Origin: Mobilicoccus caccae
Lineage (GTDB): Bacteria > Actinomycetota > Actinomycetes > Actinomycetales > Dermatophilaceae
Assembly: GCF_030161635.1 (NCBI RefSeq)
Contig: NZ_BSUO01000001.1
Coordinates: 2,151,199-2,215,198 of the forward strand
Direction: 5' to 3'
DNA: 64,000 nt
The notes beneath the pieces were generated by a model, which saw only the letters and a program-made list of their open reading frames with translations, searched no databases and was not told the DNA's origin. The position numbers were made by a program, and so were the translations under genes. This document shows positions 1 to 8,299 of the stretch, piece after piece (positions within the stretch are counted from its first letter, which is position 1; every line of letters begins with the position of its first letter).

Positions 1-441
1 CTCGCACCGGGTCCAGTCCTCCGGGTCGAGGATGACAGCTGCAGCCGGGAACAACCCGTTCTCCTCGTGGTTGATGTGCTCGACAAGGATCTCGAACTCG
101 GCCAACAACGGGGCGAAGTCGATGCCCTCGGTCCGGCCGGCGGCGTCCTCGGCGAGGAGATCGTCGATCACCTCGTCCAGGGCGTCGTGCTCGTCGTAGA
201 GGGTGCCCGCCTTCTCCTCGTACTCCTCGAACCGCGTCATCGACAGGTAGAGCCCACCCTCCTCGACGCTGTTGTGCACACCGAACGTGCGCTGCAACTC
301 ACGCACCAGGGCCACGGCCTCTCCCTTCTCCCCCGCGAGGACATGGCCGCGGATGCGACCGCAGAGGTTGCGGATCTCGAAGTGGTCGTCCATCAGGGCT
401 CCGATGGGCCCGATCTCCTGACAGCCGCAGTACTGGCACAT
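1..441 (-). CDS. Hemerythrin domain protein (3' end outside window)
   Basis: A four-helix hemerythrin/HHE-type protein that probably binds a di-iron centre for O2, NO or redox sensing in the cytoplasm. The first 147 residues are visible, starting at the ATG at 441, which is preceded by a good ribosome site (AAGGAGA at about 448-454). Candidate iron ligands sit in family order: His20 in DDHFEIR, His56/Glu60 in VHNSVEEGG, His85 in DEHDALD, and His122/Glu126 in EHINHEENGLFP. The N-terminus MCQYCGCQ has a close Cys cluster seen in other actinobacterial hemerythrins. The reading frame stays open to base 1, so the C-terminus is missing. It is divergent from the ABC gene at 623. Confidence 0.85.
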   Translation of the reverse strand, partial: MCQYCGCQEIGPIGALMDDHFEIRNLCGRIRGHVLAGEKGEAVALVRELQRTFGVHNSVEEGGLYLSMTRFEEYEEKAGTLYDEHDALDEVIDDLLAEDAAGRTEGIDFAPLLAEFEILVEHINHEENGLFPAAAVILDPEDWTRCE

Positions 442-622
442 GGGGTCTCCTTGCTCGAGTCCGTCCAGAATGGCACTCCCGCGAGAGCGGCCCCGGCCCG
501 GGTGTCGCCCTCCGGCGCGTCCCCGGCGGGGTGTCGAGGGGCCGGCCCCCTCCCCCGGTCGTAGGCGGGAATGGTCCCCCGGCGTGACGACGGCGCAGGC
601 CTGCAGCGACCACCGTGGATGC

Positions 623-1354
623 ATGTTCACCCACACCGATATCGGCGCCTTCGATCCCGTCGTCACCACGAACACCCTACGCGGTTCCGCCCTCGTCAAG
701 ACCTACCCCGGAGCCGAGGCCACACCGGCTCTCGACGGGGTCGATCTGACGGTCACCTCCGGCGAGAGCGTCGCCATCATGGGCCCGTCGGGGTCGGGCA
801 AGACGACGCTCCTGCACGTACTGGCCGGCGTGCTGGCACCCACCTCCGGGCAGGTCGTCTGGCGTGGTCGCGACCTCGCCGCCATGGGCGACGCCGGACG
901 GACCCGTTTGCGCCGCACCGACTTCGGATTCGTCTTCCAGTCCGGCCACCTGTTGCCCGAGCTGCCCGCCGTCGAGAACGCGGCCCTCCCGCTCATGCTC
1001 TCCGGCGTCTCCCGGCGCGAGGCGACGCGCCGCGCGGAGGCGCTCCTGGCACCGCTCGGCCTGTCCGGGCTGTCGGCACGCCGGCCGGGAGAACTCTCCG
1101 GCGGACAGGCCCAGCGCGTCGCGATCGCGCGGGCCCTCGTCTGCGAGCCCGGTGTGGTCTTCGCCGACGAGCCCACCGGCGCCCTCGACCAAGGCACCAG
1201 CGCCGAGGTGTTGGAGCAGTTGGTGACGCGGTGCCGGGCGGTGGGCGCCTCGCTGGTCGTCGTCACCCACGACGAGAACGTGGCGTCCTGGTGCGAACGC
1301 ACCGTGCGCCTGCGCGACGGCCGGATCGTCTCCGACGCCAGGACCACCCGATGA
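623..1354 (+). CDS. ABC transporter ATP-binding protein, FtsE/LolD/MacB type
   Basis: A 243-residue ATPase that should power the adjacent FtsX-like permease. The P-loop GPSGSGKT is at residues 54-61, followed by the signature LSGGQ, a Walker B ending in FADEP, and the switch His in VVTHDE. The frame is open upstream to 440, but homology begins near the ATG at 623, so I use that start. No strong ribosome site precedes it. The stop overlaps the permease start (ATGA at 1351-1354), so the two are translationally coupled. Such pairs usually export lipids or peptides or detoxify antimicrobials; the substrate cannot be read here. Confidence 0.85.
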   Translation: MFTHTDIGAFDPVVTTNTLRGSALVKTYPGAEATPALDGVDLTVTSGESVAIMGPSGSGKTTLLHVLAGVLAPTSGQVVWRGRDLAAMGDAGRTRLRRTDFGFVFQSGHLLPELPAVENAALPLMLSGVSRREATRRAEALLAPLGLSGLSARRPGELSGGQAQRVAIARALVCEPGVVFADEPTGALDQGTSAEVLEQLVTRCRAVGASLVVVTHDENVASWCERTVRLRDGRIVSDARTTR

Positions 1355-2661
1355 TCGCCGCCGTGCGCCTCGTCTGGCATCTGCGCCGGCAGGAACGCGC
1401 CGAGACGGCCCTGCCCGGGACCCTGGCGGTCACCGGATTCGCCGTCACCACCGCCGCCCTGCTCGTCACACTCGGCGGCGTCGGCGCCTTCGAATCCCGC
1501 GCCCAGGGCGAGTCCGCCGGCGAACTCGGCGTGACGTACGTGGTCCTCGCCTACATCGCCGCGGTCCTGCTCGTCGTCCCGGTGATGACCTTGGGCTCCG
1601 TGGCGGCCCGGCTCACGGTCTCCCGGCGCGACGCCCGCCTCGCCACCCTCCGCCTGGCGGGTGCCACCACCGGTCAGGTGACGACGATGACCCTCACCGA
1701 GCAGGCCGTCCAGGCGGCGCTCGGCGCGCTCATCGGGTCAGTCCTCTACGGAGTGCTGCTGTTCCCGTTGTCGTTGCTGTCGTTCCAGGGGCGGGCGCTG
1801 ACCCCCGCCGAACTCTGGGTCGGCCCGGGTCTGCTCCTGGCCGTGGTCGCCGGTGTCGTCGCGCTCGCCGTGCTCTCCGGTGTCCTCGGCCTGGCGCGCG
1901 TGGTGGTCAGCCCGCTCGGTGTCGTCGGGCGGACGACGCCGAGGCGCCTCAGCGTGCTGCGGGTCGCGGTGCCGGCCGTGATCCTCCTGGTCTGGATCCA
2001 GGGTTTCGGTCAGCTCTACCAGCAGGGGGTGGGTGTGGTCCTCGCGCTGCTGGCCGTCGTCGTCATGACGGTCAATCTGCTCGGCCCGTTCTTCGTCATG
2101 CTCGCGGGGCACATCGTGGCGCGAACGGCCACGACGCCGGCCACCCTCCTGGCCTCGCGCCGCATCGTCGACGACCCCAAGGCCACCTGGCGCACCGTCA
2201 GCGCGCTGGCCCTGGGCATCCTCGTCGCAGCGTTGTCCGGGGTCGGTGAGGTCCTGTCCCGCTCGGCCGAGGCCGACCCGGAGGCGATGATGCTCGGGCG
2301 CGACATCGGCACCGGTTCGTTGGTGGCGCTGGCGATCCTCACCGTCGTCGCGGCGACCTCGACCGGGGTGGTCCATGCCGCCCGCGTCTACGACCAGCGT
2401 CCGCAGTACCGCGCCCTGGCCTACGCGGGCACACCCACGGCCCTGCTGCACCGTGCCCGTCTGCGGGAGGTGACGATCCCCATGGCGGTGACGGTCGTCC
2501 TCGGGATGACGCTGCCGATCCTCATCCTCGTGCCCCTGGCCGGACTCATGGGACCGGGAGTCGTCGTGCGCACGATCGTCGCCGTCGCCGCGGCGTGCGC
2601 CCTCCTGGTCGCGGGAGTCCTCGCCTCTCGGCCACTGGTCGACGCCGCCGCGCGCCTATGA
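1351..2661 (+). CDS. FtsX-like ABC permease
   Basis: A 436-residue membrane protein with about eight hydrophobic segments, forming the membrane half of the exporter with the ATPase at 623-1354. Cytoplasmic stretches such as SRRDARLATLRLAGATTGQV resemble the coupling region of FtsX/MacB permeases. Unlike MacB it has no large periplasmic domain, so it looks like the compact bacitracin-export or lipoprotein-release type. The start ATG overlaps the ATPase stop. A long palindrome follows at 2689-2764, before the convergent radical SAM gene. Confidence 0.8.
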   Translation: MIAAVRLVWHLRRQERAETALPGTLAVTGFAVTTAALLVTLGGVGAFESRAQGESAGELGVTYVVLAYIAAVLLVVPVMTLGSVAARLTVSRRDARLATLRLAGATTGQVTTMTLTEQAVQAALGALIGSVLYGVLLFPLSLLSFQGRALTPAELWVGPGLLLAVVAGVVALAVLSGVLGLARVVVSPLGVVGRTTPRRLSVLRVAVPAVILLVWIQGFGQLYQQGVGVVLALLAVVVMTVNLLGPFFVMLAGHIVARTATTPATLLASRRIVDDPKATWRTVSALALGILVAALSGVGEVLSRSAEADPEAMMLGRDIGTGSLVALAILTVVAATSTGVVHAARVYDQRPQYRALAYAGTPTALLHRARLREVTIPMAVTVVLGMTLPILILVPLAGLMGPGVVVRTIVAVAAACALLVAGVLASRPLVDAAARL

Positions 2662-2688
2662 CCCGCACCGGCGAACCGCCTCACCCCA

Positions 2689-2764
2689 CCACCTGAAACA
2701 GGGGAGACGTCCGAGACAGCAGCGCGTGACCTACTGTCTCGTCGTCACCCCCTGTTTCAGGTGG
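2689..2764. terminator. Long near-perfect palindrome between convergent genes
   Basis: Outer arms 2689-2704 (CCACCTGAAACAGGGG) and 2749-2764 are perfect 16-base complements. Inside, 2706-2709 can pair with 2743-2746, and 2712-2719 (CGAGACAG) with 2734-2741. The whole 76 bases can fold into one hairpin with a 14-base loop. It lies between two convergent genes, so a bidirectional terminator is the simplest reading, although there is no T-run. Confidence 0.7.
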
Positions 2765-2786
2765 GCCTGGTCGGCTCGTGTCGAAC

Positions 2787-4784
2787 TCAGCTCTTCTCGA
2801 GCATGGCCTCGCGGCCGGAGCCGAGGACGGTGAGGGGCAGAAGCTTCTTGCCCGTCGGGCCGATCTCGATGTCGAGGTCCATCTGGGGGCAGACGCCGCA
2901 GTCGAAGCACGGGTCCCAGCGGCAGTCCGGCTGCTCGTCCTCGTCCAGCGAGGCCTGCCAGTCCTCCCACAGCCACGCCTTGTCGAGGCCGGAGTCGATG
3001 TGGTCCCACGGTAGCGTCTCGAGTTCGTCGCGCTCGCGCGTGGTGTACCAGTCGACGTCGATGTCCCAGCCGTGCTCGGTGTTCATGGCGGTGAACACCT
3101 CCTGCGCGCAGCGCATCCAGCGCTCGTAGGAGAAGTGTTCGCTCCACCCGTCGAACCGGCCACCGTCGCGCCACACCGCCTCGATGACGTCGCCGACCCG
3201 ACGGTCGCCGCGGGACAGCAGTCCTTCGACGATGCCGGGTTCACCGTCGTGGTAGCGGAATCCGATGCTCGAGCCGTAGCGGCGGTCGGAGCGGATCTCG
3301 TCGCGCAGCAGCGTGAGGCGGCGGTCGGTGTCCGCCGCCGAGAGTTGCCCGGCCCATTGGAACGGGGTGTGCGGCTTGGGCACGAACCCACCGATGGAGA
3401 CCGTGCAGCGGATGTCCTTGCGCCCGCTGACCTCACGGCCGGTCGCGATGACCCGCTTGGCGAGGTCGGCGATGCCGAGCACGTCCTCGTCGGTCTCCGT
3501 CGGCAGCCCGCACATGAAGTAGAGCTTGACGTTGCGCCAGCCCGCACCGAACGCGGCGGCGACGGTGTCGACGAGGTCCTGCTCGCTGACCTGCTTGTTG
3601 ATGACCTTACGCAGGCGTTCGCTGCCGCCCTCGGGCGCGAACGTCAGCCCGGACTTGCGCCCGTTGCGCGACAACTCGTTGGCGAGGTCGATGTTGAACG
3701 CGTCGACCCGCGTGCTCGGCAGCGACAGCCCGGTCTGGGTGCCCTCGTACCGGTCGGCGAGACCCTTGGTGATGTCGGCGATCTCGGAGTGGTCGGCGCT
3801 GGAGAGCGAGAGGAGGCCGACCTCCTCGTACCCGGTGGCCTGCAGGCCGCGTTCGACCATCTCGCCGATCCCGGTGATCGAGCGCTCGCGCACCGGGCGC
3901 GTGATCATGCCGGCCTGACAGAAGCGGCACCCGCGGGTGCAGCCGCGGAAGATCTCGACGCTCATCCGCTCGTGGACGGACTCCGCGAGCGGCACCAGCG
4001 GCTGCTTGGGGTAGGGCCACGCGTCGAGGTCCATGACGGTGTGCTTGCTGACCTGCCACGGCACGCCCTCGATGCCCGGCTTCGGTGTGACGGCCTCGAG
4101 CATCCCGGCCTCGGTGTAGGCCACGTCGTAGAACGCCGGCACGTACACCGCGCCGGTGCAGGCGAGCCTCCGCAGCACCTCGTGGCGGCCGCAGTCGCTG
4201 CCCTGCAGCCCCTCGGCCTTCCATTCGCGGATGATCTCGCTGATGGCGAGCACCGCCTCCTCGCCGTCACCCACGACGACCGCGTCGACGAAGTCGGCGA
4301 TCGGTTCGGGGTTGAAGCTGGCGTGGCCGCCGATGAGGACGATCGGGTCGTCCTCGCCGCGCTCGGCCGCCCGCAGGGGGATGCCGGCGAGGTCGAGAGC
4401 GGACAGCATGTTGGTGTAGTTGAGCTCGGTCGGGAAGCTCAGCCCGAAGACGTCGAACTCCTTGACCGCGCGGTGGCCGTCGACCGTGAGCAGCGGCACG
4501 CCGTTGCTGCGCATCAACTGCTCGAGGTCGGGCCAGACCGCGTACGTGCGCTCGGCGAGCGCGTGCGGCTGCTCGTTGAGCACTTCGTAGAGGATCATGA
4601 CGCCCTGGTTGGGCAGGCCGACCTCGTACGCGTCGGGGTACATCAGCGCCCAACGGACGGTCTCCGAGCCCCCGCAGTTCCAGTCCTTCACCTGCGAATT
4701 CAGTTCACCGCCGACGTACTGCAGCGGCTTGCTCACCCGGGGCAGCAGTGGCTCCAGGTCGGCGAATCTCGACTGTCCGGACAT
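2787..4784 (-). CDS. Radical SAM protein, TIGR03960 type
   Basis: A 665-residue protein of the TIGR03960 family: an N-terminal B12-binding-like region followed by a radical SAM domain. The 4Fe-4S motif is CTRGCRFC in the FRGCTRGCRFCQAG stretch (CxxxCxxC). The C-terminal part carries extra cysteines (PCFDCGVCPQMD) that may bind another cluster. I chose the ATG at 4784: homology starts with SGQSRFADLEP, and a TACGCT hexamer lies seven bases upstream, which fits a leaderless transcript. Family members usually neighbour a TIGR03936 protein and RNase E/G; here neither is adjacent. The reaction is not known. Confidence 0.85.
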   Translation of the reverse strand: MSGQSRFADLEPLLPRVSKPLQYVGGELNSQVKDWNCGGSETVRWALMYPDAYEVGLPNQGVMILYEVLNEQPHALAERTYAVWPDLEQLMRSNGVPLLTVDGHRAVKEFDVFGLSFPTELNYTNMLSALDLAGIPLRAAERGEDDPIVLIGGHASFNPEPIADFVDAVVVGDGEEAVLAISEIIREWKAEGLQGSDCGRHEVLRRLACTGAVYVPAFYDVAYTEAGMLEAVTPKPGIEGVPWQVSKHTVMDLDAWPYPKQPLVPLAESVHERMSVEIFRGCTRGCRFCQAGMITRPVRERSITGIGEMVERGLQATGYEEVGLLSLSSADHSEIADITKGLADRYEGTQTGLSLPSTRVDAFNIDLANELSRNGRKSGLTFAPEGGSERLRKVINKQVSEQDLVDTVAAAFGAGWRNVKLYFMCGLPTETDEDVLGIADLAKRVIATGREVSGRKDIRCTVSIGGFVPKPHTPFQWAGQLSAADTDRRLTLLRDEIRSDRRYGSSIGFRYHDGEPGIVEGLLSRGDRRVGDVIEAVWRDGGRFDGWSEHFSYERWMRCAQEVFTAMNTEHGWDIDVDWYTTRERDELETLPWDHIDSGLDKAWLWEDWQASLDEDEQPDCRWDPCFDCGVCPQMDLDIEIGPTGKKLLPLTVLGSGREAMLEKS

Positions 4785-4791
4785 ACGTGCC

Positions 4792-4797
4792 AGCGTA
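4792..4797 (-). promoter_or_regulatory. -10 element, probable leaderless start of the radical SAM gene
   Basis: TACGCT on the minus strand, ending seven bases before the ATG at 4784. No ribosome binding site lies between them. The same spacing recurs at many genes in the window. Confidence 0.45.
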
Positions 4798-4881
4798 GGC
4801 GAGGCCGCCGCCTGCACCCAAAGCGCACCGCGGAGCACCCCCGAGCGCGCTCCCCCGCGGCCCGAGCCCGAGCACGAGAAC

Positions 4882-4914
4882 GGGGTCGCGGCGCCCCTGG
4901 CTCACCGCGACCCC
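4882..4914 (-). terminator. Hairpin downstream of the secreted repeat protein
   Basis: Perfect 10-base arms 4882-4891 (GGGGTCGCGG) and 4905-4914 (CCGCGACCCC) with a 13-base loop, about 75 bases after the stop at 4988. GC-rich, without a T-run, as is common in high-GC actinobacteria. Confidence 0.55.
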
Positions 4915-4987
4915 GAGCCGCCCCCGGGCGGCGGTCTTCGTACAGGCCGATCTCCCCTCGGCCGGTCACGCCCTCGCGGGCGCCCGA

Positions 4988-5707
4988 TCAGGCCTGCTTG
5001 GCGGGGATGGGGTCCTCGCTCTGGCCCTCGTGACCGTCGGACCAGCCGTTCATGTGGTCGATCGGGTCCTCGCCCTGGTCCTCGTGACCGTCGGACCAGC
5101 CGTTCATGTGGTCGATGGGCTTGTTCGCCGGCTTGACGACCCGCTTGGCCGGCTTCGTCAGCGACGTGACGGGCTCGTTGCCCGGCAGCTCGAAGACCTC
5201 GACGGGCTGGGTCCCCTTCGGGGCCTTGCCGACGACGCGGACGGTGAGCTTGTTGTAGGTGGCGGAGGCTTCGCCGTCGACGAGGTCGGAGGCGGTCACC
5301 TTGACCTTGTAGGTGATCCACTTGTCACCCTTGGACATCGGCGAGCTGACGTTCTCGCGCACGACACCCGTGGCCTGGGCCTCCTTGCTCCCCCAGCCCG
5401 TCCACCTGAGGTTCTCCAGGCGCTGGTTGGAGTCGGCACAGGCGAGGGTGAAGGTCTTGGGCTGACGGACGCGGTTGTCATCGACGCACTCGGCCAGGTA
5501 GGTGACGCCTGCGCGGCCCCGGGCGGCGGCGTCTCCGCCCTTGGCGTTGCCCGAGCCCTTGCCCGGGTCCGGTGTGGCGGTCTGCGCGGCGGGTGCCTGC
5601 GCCGGCGCTGCCTGGCCGGCGAACGCCGCGGCGCCGAAGGCTCCGGGGACGAGGACCGCGGCGGTGCCCGCGAGGACGAGGCCGGTGCGGACGGGAGTGA
5701 GCTTCAT
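4988..5707 (-). CDS. Secreted protein with C-terminal 18-residue tandem repeat
   Basis: A 239-residue exported protein that I do not recognise. It starts at the ATG at 5707, behind an AAGGG ribosome site. The N-terminus is a signal peptide: MKLTPVRTG, a hydrophobic stretch, then an Ala-rich end near residue 35. The middle looks like a small beta-rich domain (TYLAECVDDNRV...TFTLACADSNQRL, with two cysteines that could form a disulfide). The C-terminus has two copies of an 18-residue unit containing IDHMNGWSDGHE, which is rich in His, Asp and Glu and could bind metal. The promoter region carries four helically phased CCTCAC repeats. It is transcribed divergently from the TetR gene. Confidence 0.7.
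   Translation of the reverse strand: MKLTPVRTGLVLAGTAAVLVPGAFGAAAFAGQAAPAQAPAAQTATPDPGKGSGNAKGGDAAARGRAGVTYLAECVDDNRVRQPKTFTLACADSNQRLENLRWTGWGSKEAQATGVVRENVSSPMSKGDKWITYKVKVTASDLVDGEASATYNKLTVRVVGKAPKGTQPVEVFELPGNEPVTSLTKPAKRVVKPANKPIDHMNGWSDGHEDQGEDPIDHMNGWSDGHEGQSEDPIPAKQA
5032..5117. repeat. 54-bp tandem repeat encoding the C-terminal repeats
   Basis: Two consecutive 54-bp units, starting near 5032 and 5086, share an almost identical stretch of about 30 bases beginning GACCGTCGGACCAGCC. They code for the repeated IDHMNGWSDGHE block. Such in-frame repeats can vary in copy number between strains. Confidence 0.8.
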
Positions 5708-5761
5708 GGTGGTGCCCTTCTGTGTGTGGCCCAGTGGGTTGTCACCAGATTCGGGCGCCCA

Positions 5762-5821
5762 CCTCACAGGCCCGGGACACCGACCTCACGCGAGCCTCAC
5801 GGTCTGTGACCGCTGCCTCAC
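5762..5821. promoter_or_regulatory. Four phased CCTCAC repeats (GTGAGG on the other strand)
   Basis: CCTCAC occurs at 5762-5767, 5784-5789, 5795-5800 and 5816-5821. The steps are 22, 11 and 21 bases, all close to whole helical turns. The repeats sit upstream of the minus-strand secreted repeat protein and just upstream of the TetR promoter. Direct repeats with 11-base spacing are typical of response-regulator sites; which regulator binds is unknown. Confidence 0.55.
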
Positions 5822-5842
5822 GGGTCTGTCACGGGCCCACCG

Positions 5843-5871
5843 TGACAAACGACTGAACAAGGGTTTAGTCT
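5843..5871 (+). promoter_or_regulatory. Promoter of the TetR gene with a palindromic operator
   Basis: A -35-like TGACAA (5843-5848), a 17-base spacer and a -10 TAGTCT (5866-5871). The -10 ends seven bases before the ATG at 5879, so the mRNA is probably leaderless. A 16-base imperfect palindrome of CTxAAC-4-GTTxAG form (5853-5868) overlaps the promoter and is a good candidate for TetR autoregulation. Confidence 0.55.
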
Positions 5872-5878
5872 ACTGACC

Positions 5879-6554
5879 ATGAGTTCAGCATCGACGGATC
5901 TCACGGCACGCGCCCGCATCCGCAACGAGGCGCTGGTGGAGTTCGGCGAACACGGCTTCACGCGCACGACCCTCCGTTCGATCGCCGCCAGGGCCGGGGT
6001 GTCACCGGCACTCGTGGTACACCACTTCGGCAGCAAGGAGGGCCTGCGCGCCGCCTGCGACGAGTACCTGCTCGCCCACATCCGCACCGCCAAGGCCGCC
6101 GTCCTCGCGCAAGGACACTCCCCTCCCCCGTCGCCTACCTGGCGCAGCATCCCGAGTTCTCGGTGATGTACCCCTACCTGCGGCGCCTCCTGCTCGACGG
6201 CGGGTCCACGGCCACCGCGTTCTTCGACGACTTCGTCGGTGACGTGACCGACTACCTCGACATCGGCGAGAAGTCGGGCGCTATCCGTCCCTACCCCGAT
6301 CGCGAGGCACGAGCCGTGATCATGACGGCACTCGGCCTCGGGCTCATGGTGTTCGACGACCGCATCGCCGCCCGCCTCGGCGGCGAGAACCTCTTGGATC
6401 CTCCCGTGCTCGAGCGGTACACCGCCTTCGTCATGGACCTCTACGCGAAGGGCCTGTTCACGGCCGCGTTCTCCATCGACGCGCCCACCCCGCCACCGTC
6501 ACCGAACGATCCGCCCACCGCTGCACCCCCTCCGACCCTGAGGACCCGTCATGA
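5879..6554 (+). CDS. TetR-family regulator, reading frame interrupted
   Basis: A TetR/AcrR repressor that probably controls the ABC-2 exporter just downstream. The DNA-binding domain is clear in the first 60 residues (LRSIAARAGVSPALVVHHFG). The frame stops at 6166, but the ligand domain (PVAYLAQHPEFS, then YPYLRRLLLDGG...) continues in another frame. The shift lies in the C run at 6125-6129, where one added C restores it. A second one-base loss between about 6440 and 6530 would let the gene end at a TGA overlapping the next start at 6551. Both shifts go the same way and fit sequencing errors, but a real mutation is possible. The end coordinate is inferred. Confidence 0.65.
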
Positions 6555-7489
6555 ACGCAGCTGTCGAGATCACCGGTCTGCGCAAGGACTACGGCCGCCG
6601 CACCGCCCTGCGCGGCATCGACCTCACCGTCCCGCACGGCGGCATCGTCGGATTCATCGGACCCAACGGCGCGGGCAAGACGACGACGATGCGCATCCTG
6701 CTCGACATCCTGCGTCCCACCGCCGGGCAGGTGCGGGTGCTGGGCGAGGACCCGCGAAAAGGCGGCGCCGCGCTCAGATCACGGATCGGCTACCTGCCCG
6801 GCGAACTGCGTCTGGACGGCCGCTACGACGTCGCCACGCTGCTGGATCACTACGCCGCGGTCTCGAGCCCGGGTCGCCCCGTCGCCCGGCACGCGTGGCG
6901 TCCACTCGCCGATCGGTTGGGCCTGGACACCACGCGCACCGTGCGCACCCTCTCCAAGGGCAACAAGCAGAAGGTCGGCCTCGTCCAGGCGTTCCTGCAC
7001 ACTCCGGAGCTCCTCGTCCTCGACGAACCGACCTCCGGTCTCGACCCCCTGGTGCAGGCGGAGTTCGTGACCATGGTCCGCGAGGCCCGTGAGGCCGGGA
7101 CGACGGTGTTCCTCTCCAGCCACGTCCTCAGCGAGGTGGAACAGGTCGCCGAGTCCGTCGTCGTCCTGCGTGAGGGCGCCGTCGTGCTCGACTCCACCGT
7201 CGCCCGGCTGCGCGCCGACGCCGGGACCCAGGTGCGCCTGATCCTGGCGGGGCGGGTGTCGCCCGAGGAGTTCACCCACCTCGAGGGCGTGCGGTCCGTG
7301 GTCCTCGAGCCACCCGCCGAATCCGCTACCGAGCCCGAGCGCGAGACCACCGCCCTGGCCGTCGACCTCGCCGGCTCCCCCGATGCCTTGGTCAAGGCCG
7401 CGGCCCGGCACACGGTGCTCCACCTGTCCGCCGCACAGAGCGACCTCGAGGACGTCGTCATGCGCCTTTACTCGAAGGAATCACGATGA
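6551..7489 (+). CDS. ABC-2 type transporter ATP-binding protein
   Basis: A 312-residue ATPase for the permease encoded next. It has a P-loop GPNGAGKT, a signature LSKGNKQK (a variant common in CcmA/DrrA-like drug exporters), and a Walker B LLVLDEPTSGLDP. The C-terminal 90 residues form the extra domain typical of this branch. Its start probably overlapped the original TetR stop, and its own stop overlaps the permease start (ATGA at 7486). The TetR-ATPase-permease order suggests inducible export of a toxic or lipophilic compound; the substrate is unknown. Confidence 0.85.
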   Translation: MNAAVEITGLRKDYGRRTALRGIDLTVPHGGIVGFIGPNGAGKTTTMRILLDILRPTAGQVRVLGEDPRKGGAALRSRIGYLPGELRLDGRYDVATLLDHYAAVSSPGRPVARHAWRPLADRLGLDTTRTVRTLSKGNKQKVGLVQAFLHTPELLVLDEPTSGLDPLVQAEFVTMVREAREAGTTVFLSSHVLSEVEQVAESVVVLREGAVVLDSTVARLRADAGTQVRLILAGRVSPEEFTHLEGVRSVVLEPPAESATEPERETTALAVDLAGSPDALVKAAARHTVLHLSAAQSDLEDVVMRLYSKESR

Positions 7490-8283
7490 ACACCCTGCCC
7501 GTCTACCGTCGTCGTATGGCCGACTCCCGCCGGGCGCTGTTCGGCTGGGGGCTGGGACTCGCGGGCGTCTGCGCGCTCTACCTGCCGCTGTTCCCCTCGA
7601 TGCGCGACAGTGGCCTCATCGGCGACAAGCTCCAGGCCATGCCGGCCGGGATGCTCGACTCCTTCGGCCTGGACATCCTCACGATGTCGACGGGCTGGGG
7701 GTATGCCCACCAGACGGTCTTCGCCATGCTGGGCATGCTGCTCCTGCTCGTCTTCGGGATCATCCAGGGCGCCCGGGCCATCGCCGGCGAGGAGGAGTCC
7801 GGCTCACTCGAACTGCTCCTGGCCCACGCCACCGACCGCACGTCGGTCCTCACCGCGCGGTTGCTCGCCGTCGTCACCTGCGTCATCGGCCTCGTGGCCC
7901 TGCTCGTCGCGGTCGTCGCCGCCCTCAACACCCCGTCGGAGTTGTCGCTCACCGCCGAGGGCCTCCTCGGCGAAGGCGCCGCGCTCGGCCTCCTCGTCCT
8001 GCTGCACGCCCTGGTCGCGTTCACCGTGGGCGCCGTGACCGGACGCAGGTCGCTCGCCACCGCGGTCGCCTCGATCGTGGCGGTGCTCGGCTGGTTCGTG
8101 CACAACATGGGCGCCAAGATCGACGACCGGCTGCCGGATCTCTCCCCGTTCCACTGGGCGTACGGCGCGACTCCCCTGCACTCCGGACCCGACGGTGCGG
8201 GCCTGCTGTGGCTCGCCGTCGCGTGCGTGGTGCTGGCCGTCCTCGCCTACCTGGGATTCACGCGCCGCGACCTGCGGGCGTGA
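7486..8283 (+). CDS. ABC-2 type transporter permease
   Basis: A 265-residue membrane protein with six hydrophobic segments, the usual ABC-2 count. The cytoplasmic EEESGSLELLLAHATDRTSV motif after the second segment is characteristic of this permease family, where it touches the ATPase. It overlaps the ATPase stop by four bases and is the last gene of the TetR operon. The convergent DUF4442 gene begins only 16 bases beyond. Confidence 0.8.
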   Translation: MNTLPVYRRRMADSRRALFGWGLGLAGVCALYLPLFPSMRDSGLIGDKLQAMPAGMLDSFGLDILTMSTGWGYAHQTVFAMLGMLLLLVFGIIQGARAIAGEEESGSLELLLAHATDRTSVLTARLLAVVTCVIGLVALLVAVVAALNTPSELSLTAEGLLGEGAALGLLVLLHALVAFTVGAVTGRRSLATAVASIVAVLGWFVHNMGAKIDDRLPDLSPFHWAYGATPLHSGPDGAGLLWLAVACVVLAVLAYLGFTRRDLRA

Positions 8284-8299
8284 ACCACCACGCGCGCCG

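Noticed and set aside
3072-5033. Long open frames antisense to the radical SAM gene and to other genes (for example 8625-10673 and 42501-44444)
   Set aside because: High-GC DNA leaves long open frames opposite real genes. These have low-complexity Arg/Ala/Gly-rich translations and no family motifs.
6163-7092. TetR C-terminal frame continuing deep into the ABC gene as a fusion protein
   Set aside because: Past about 6540 the translation becomes Arg/His-rich nonsense overlapping a clear ATPase; a second base loss explains it better.
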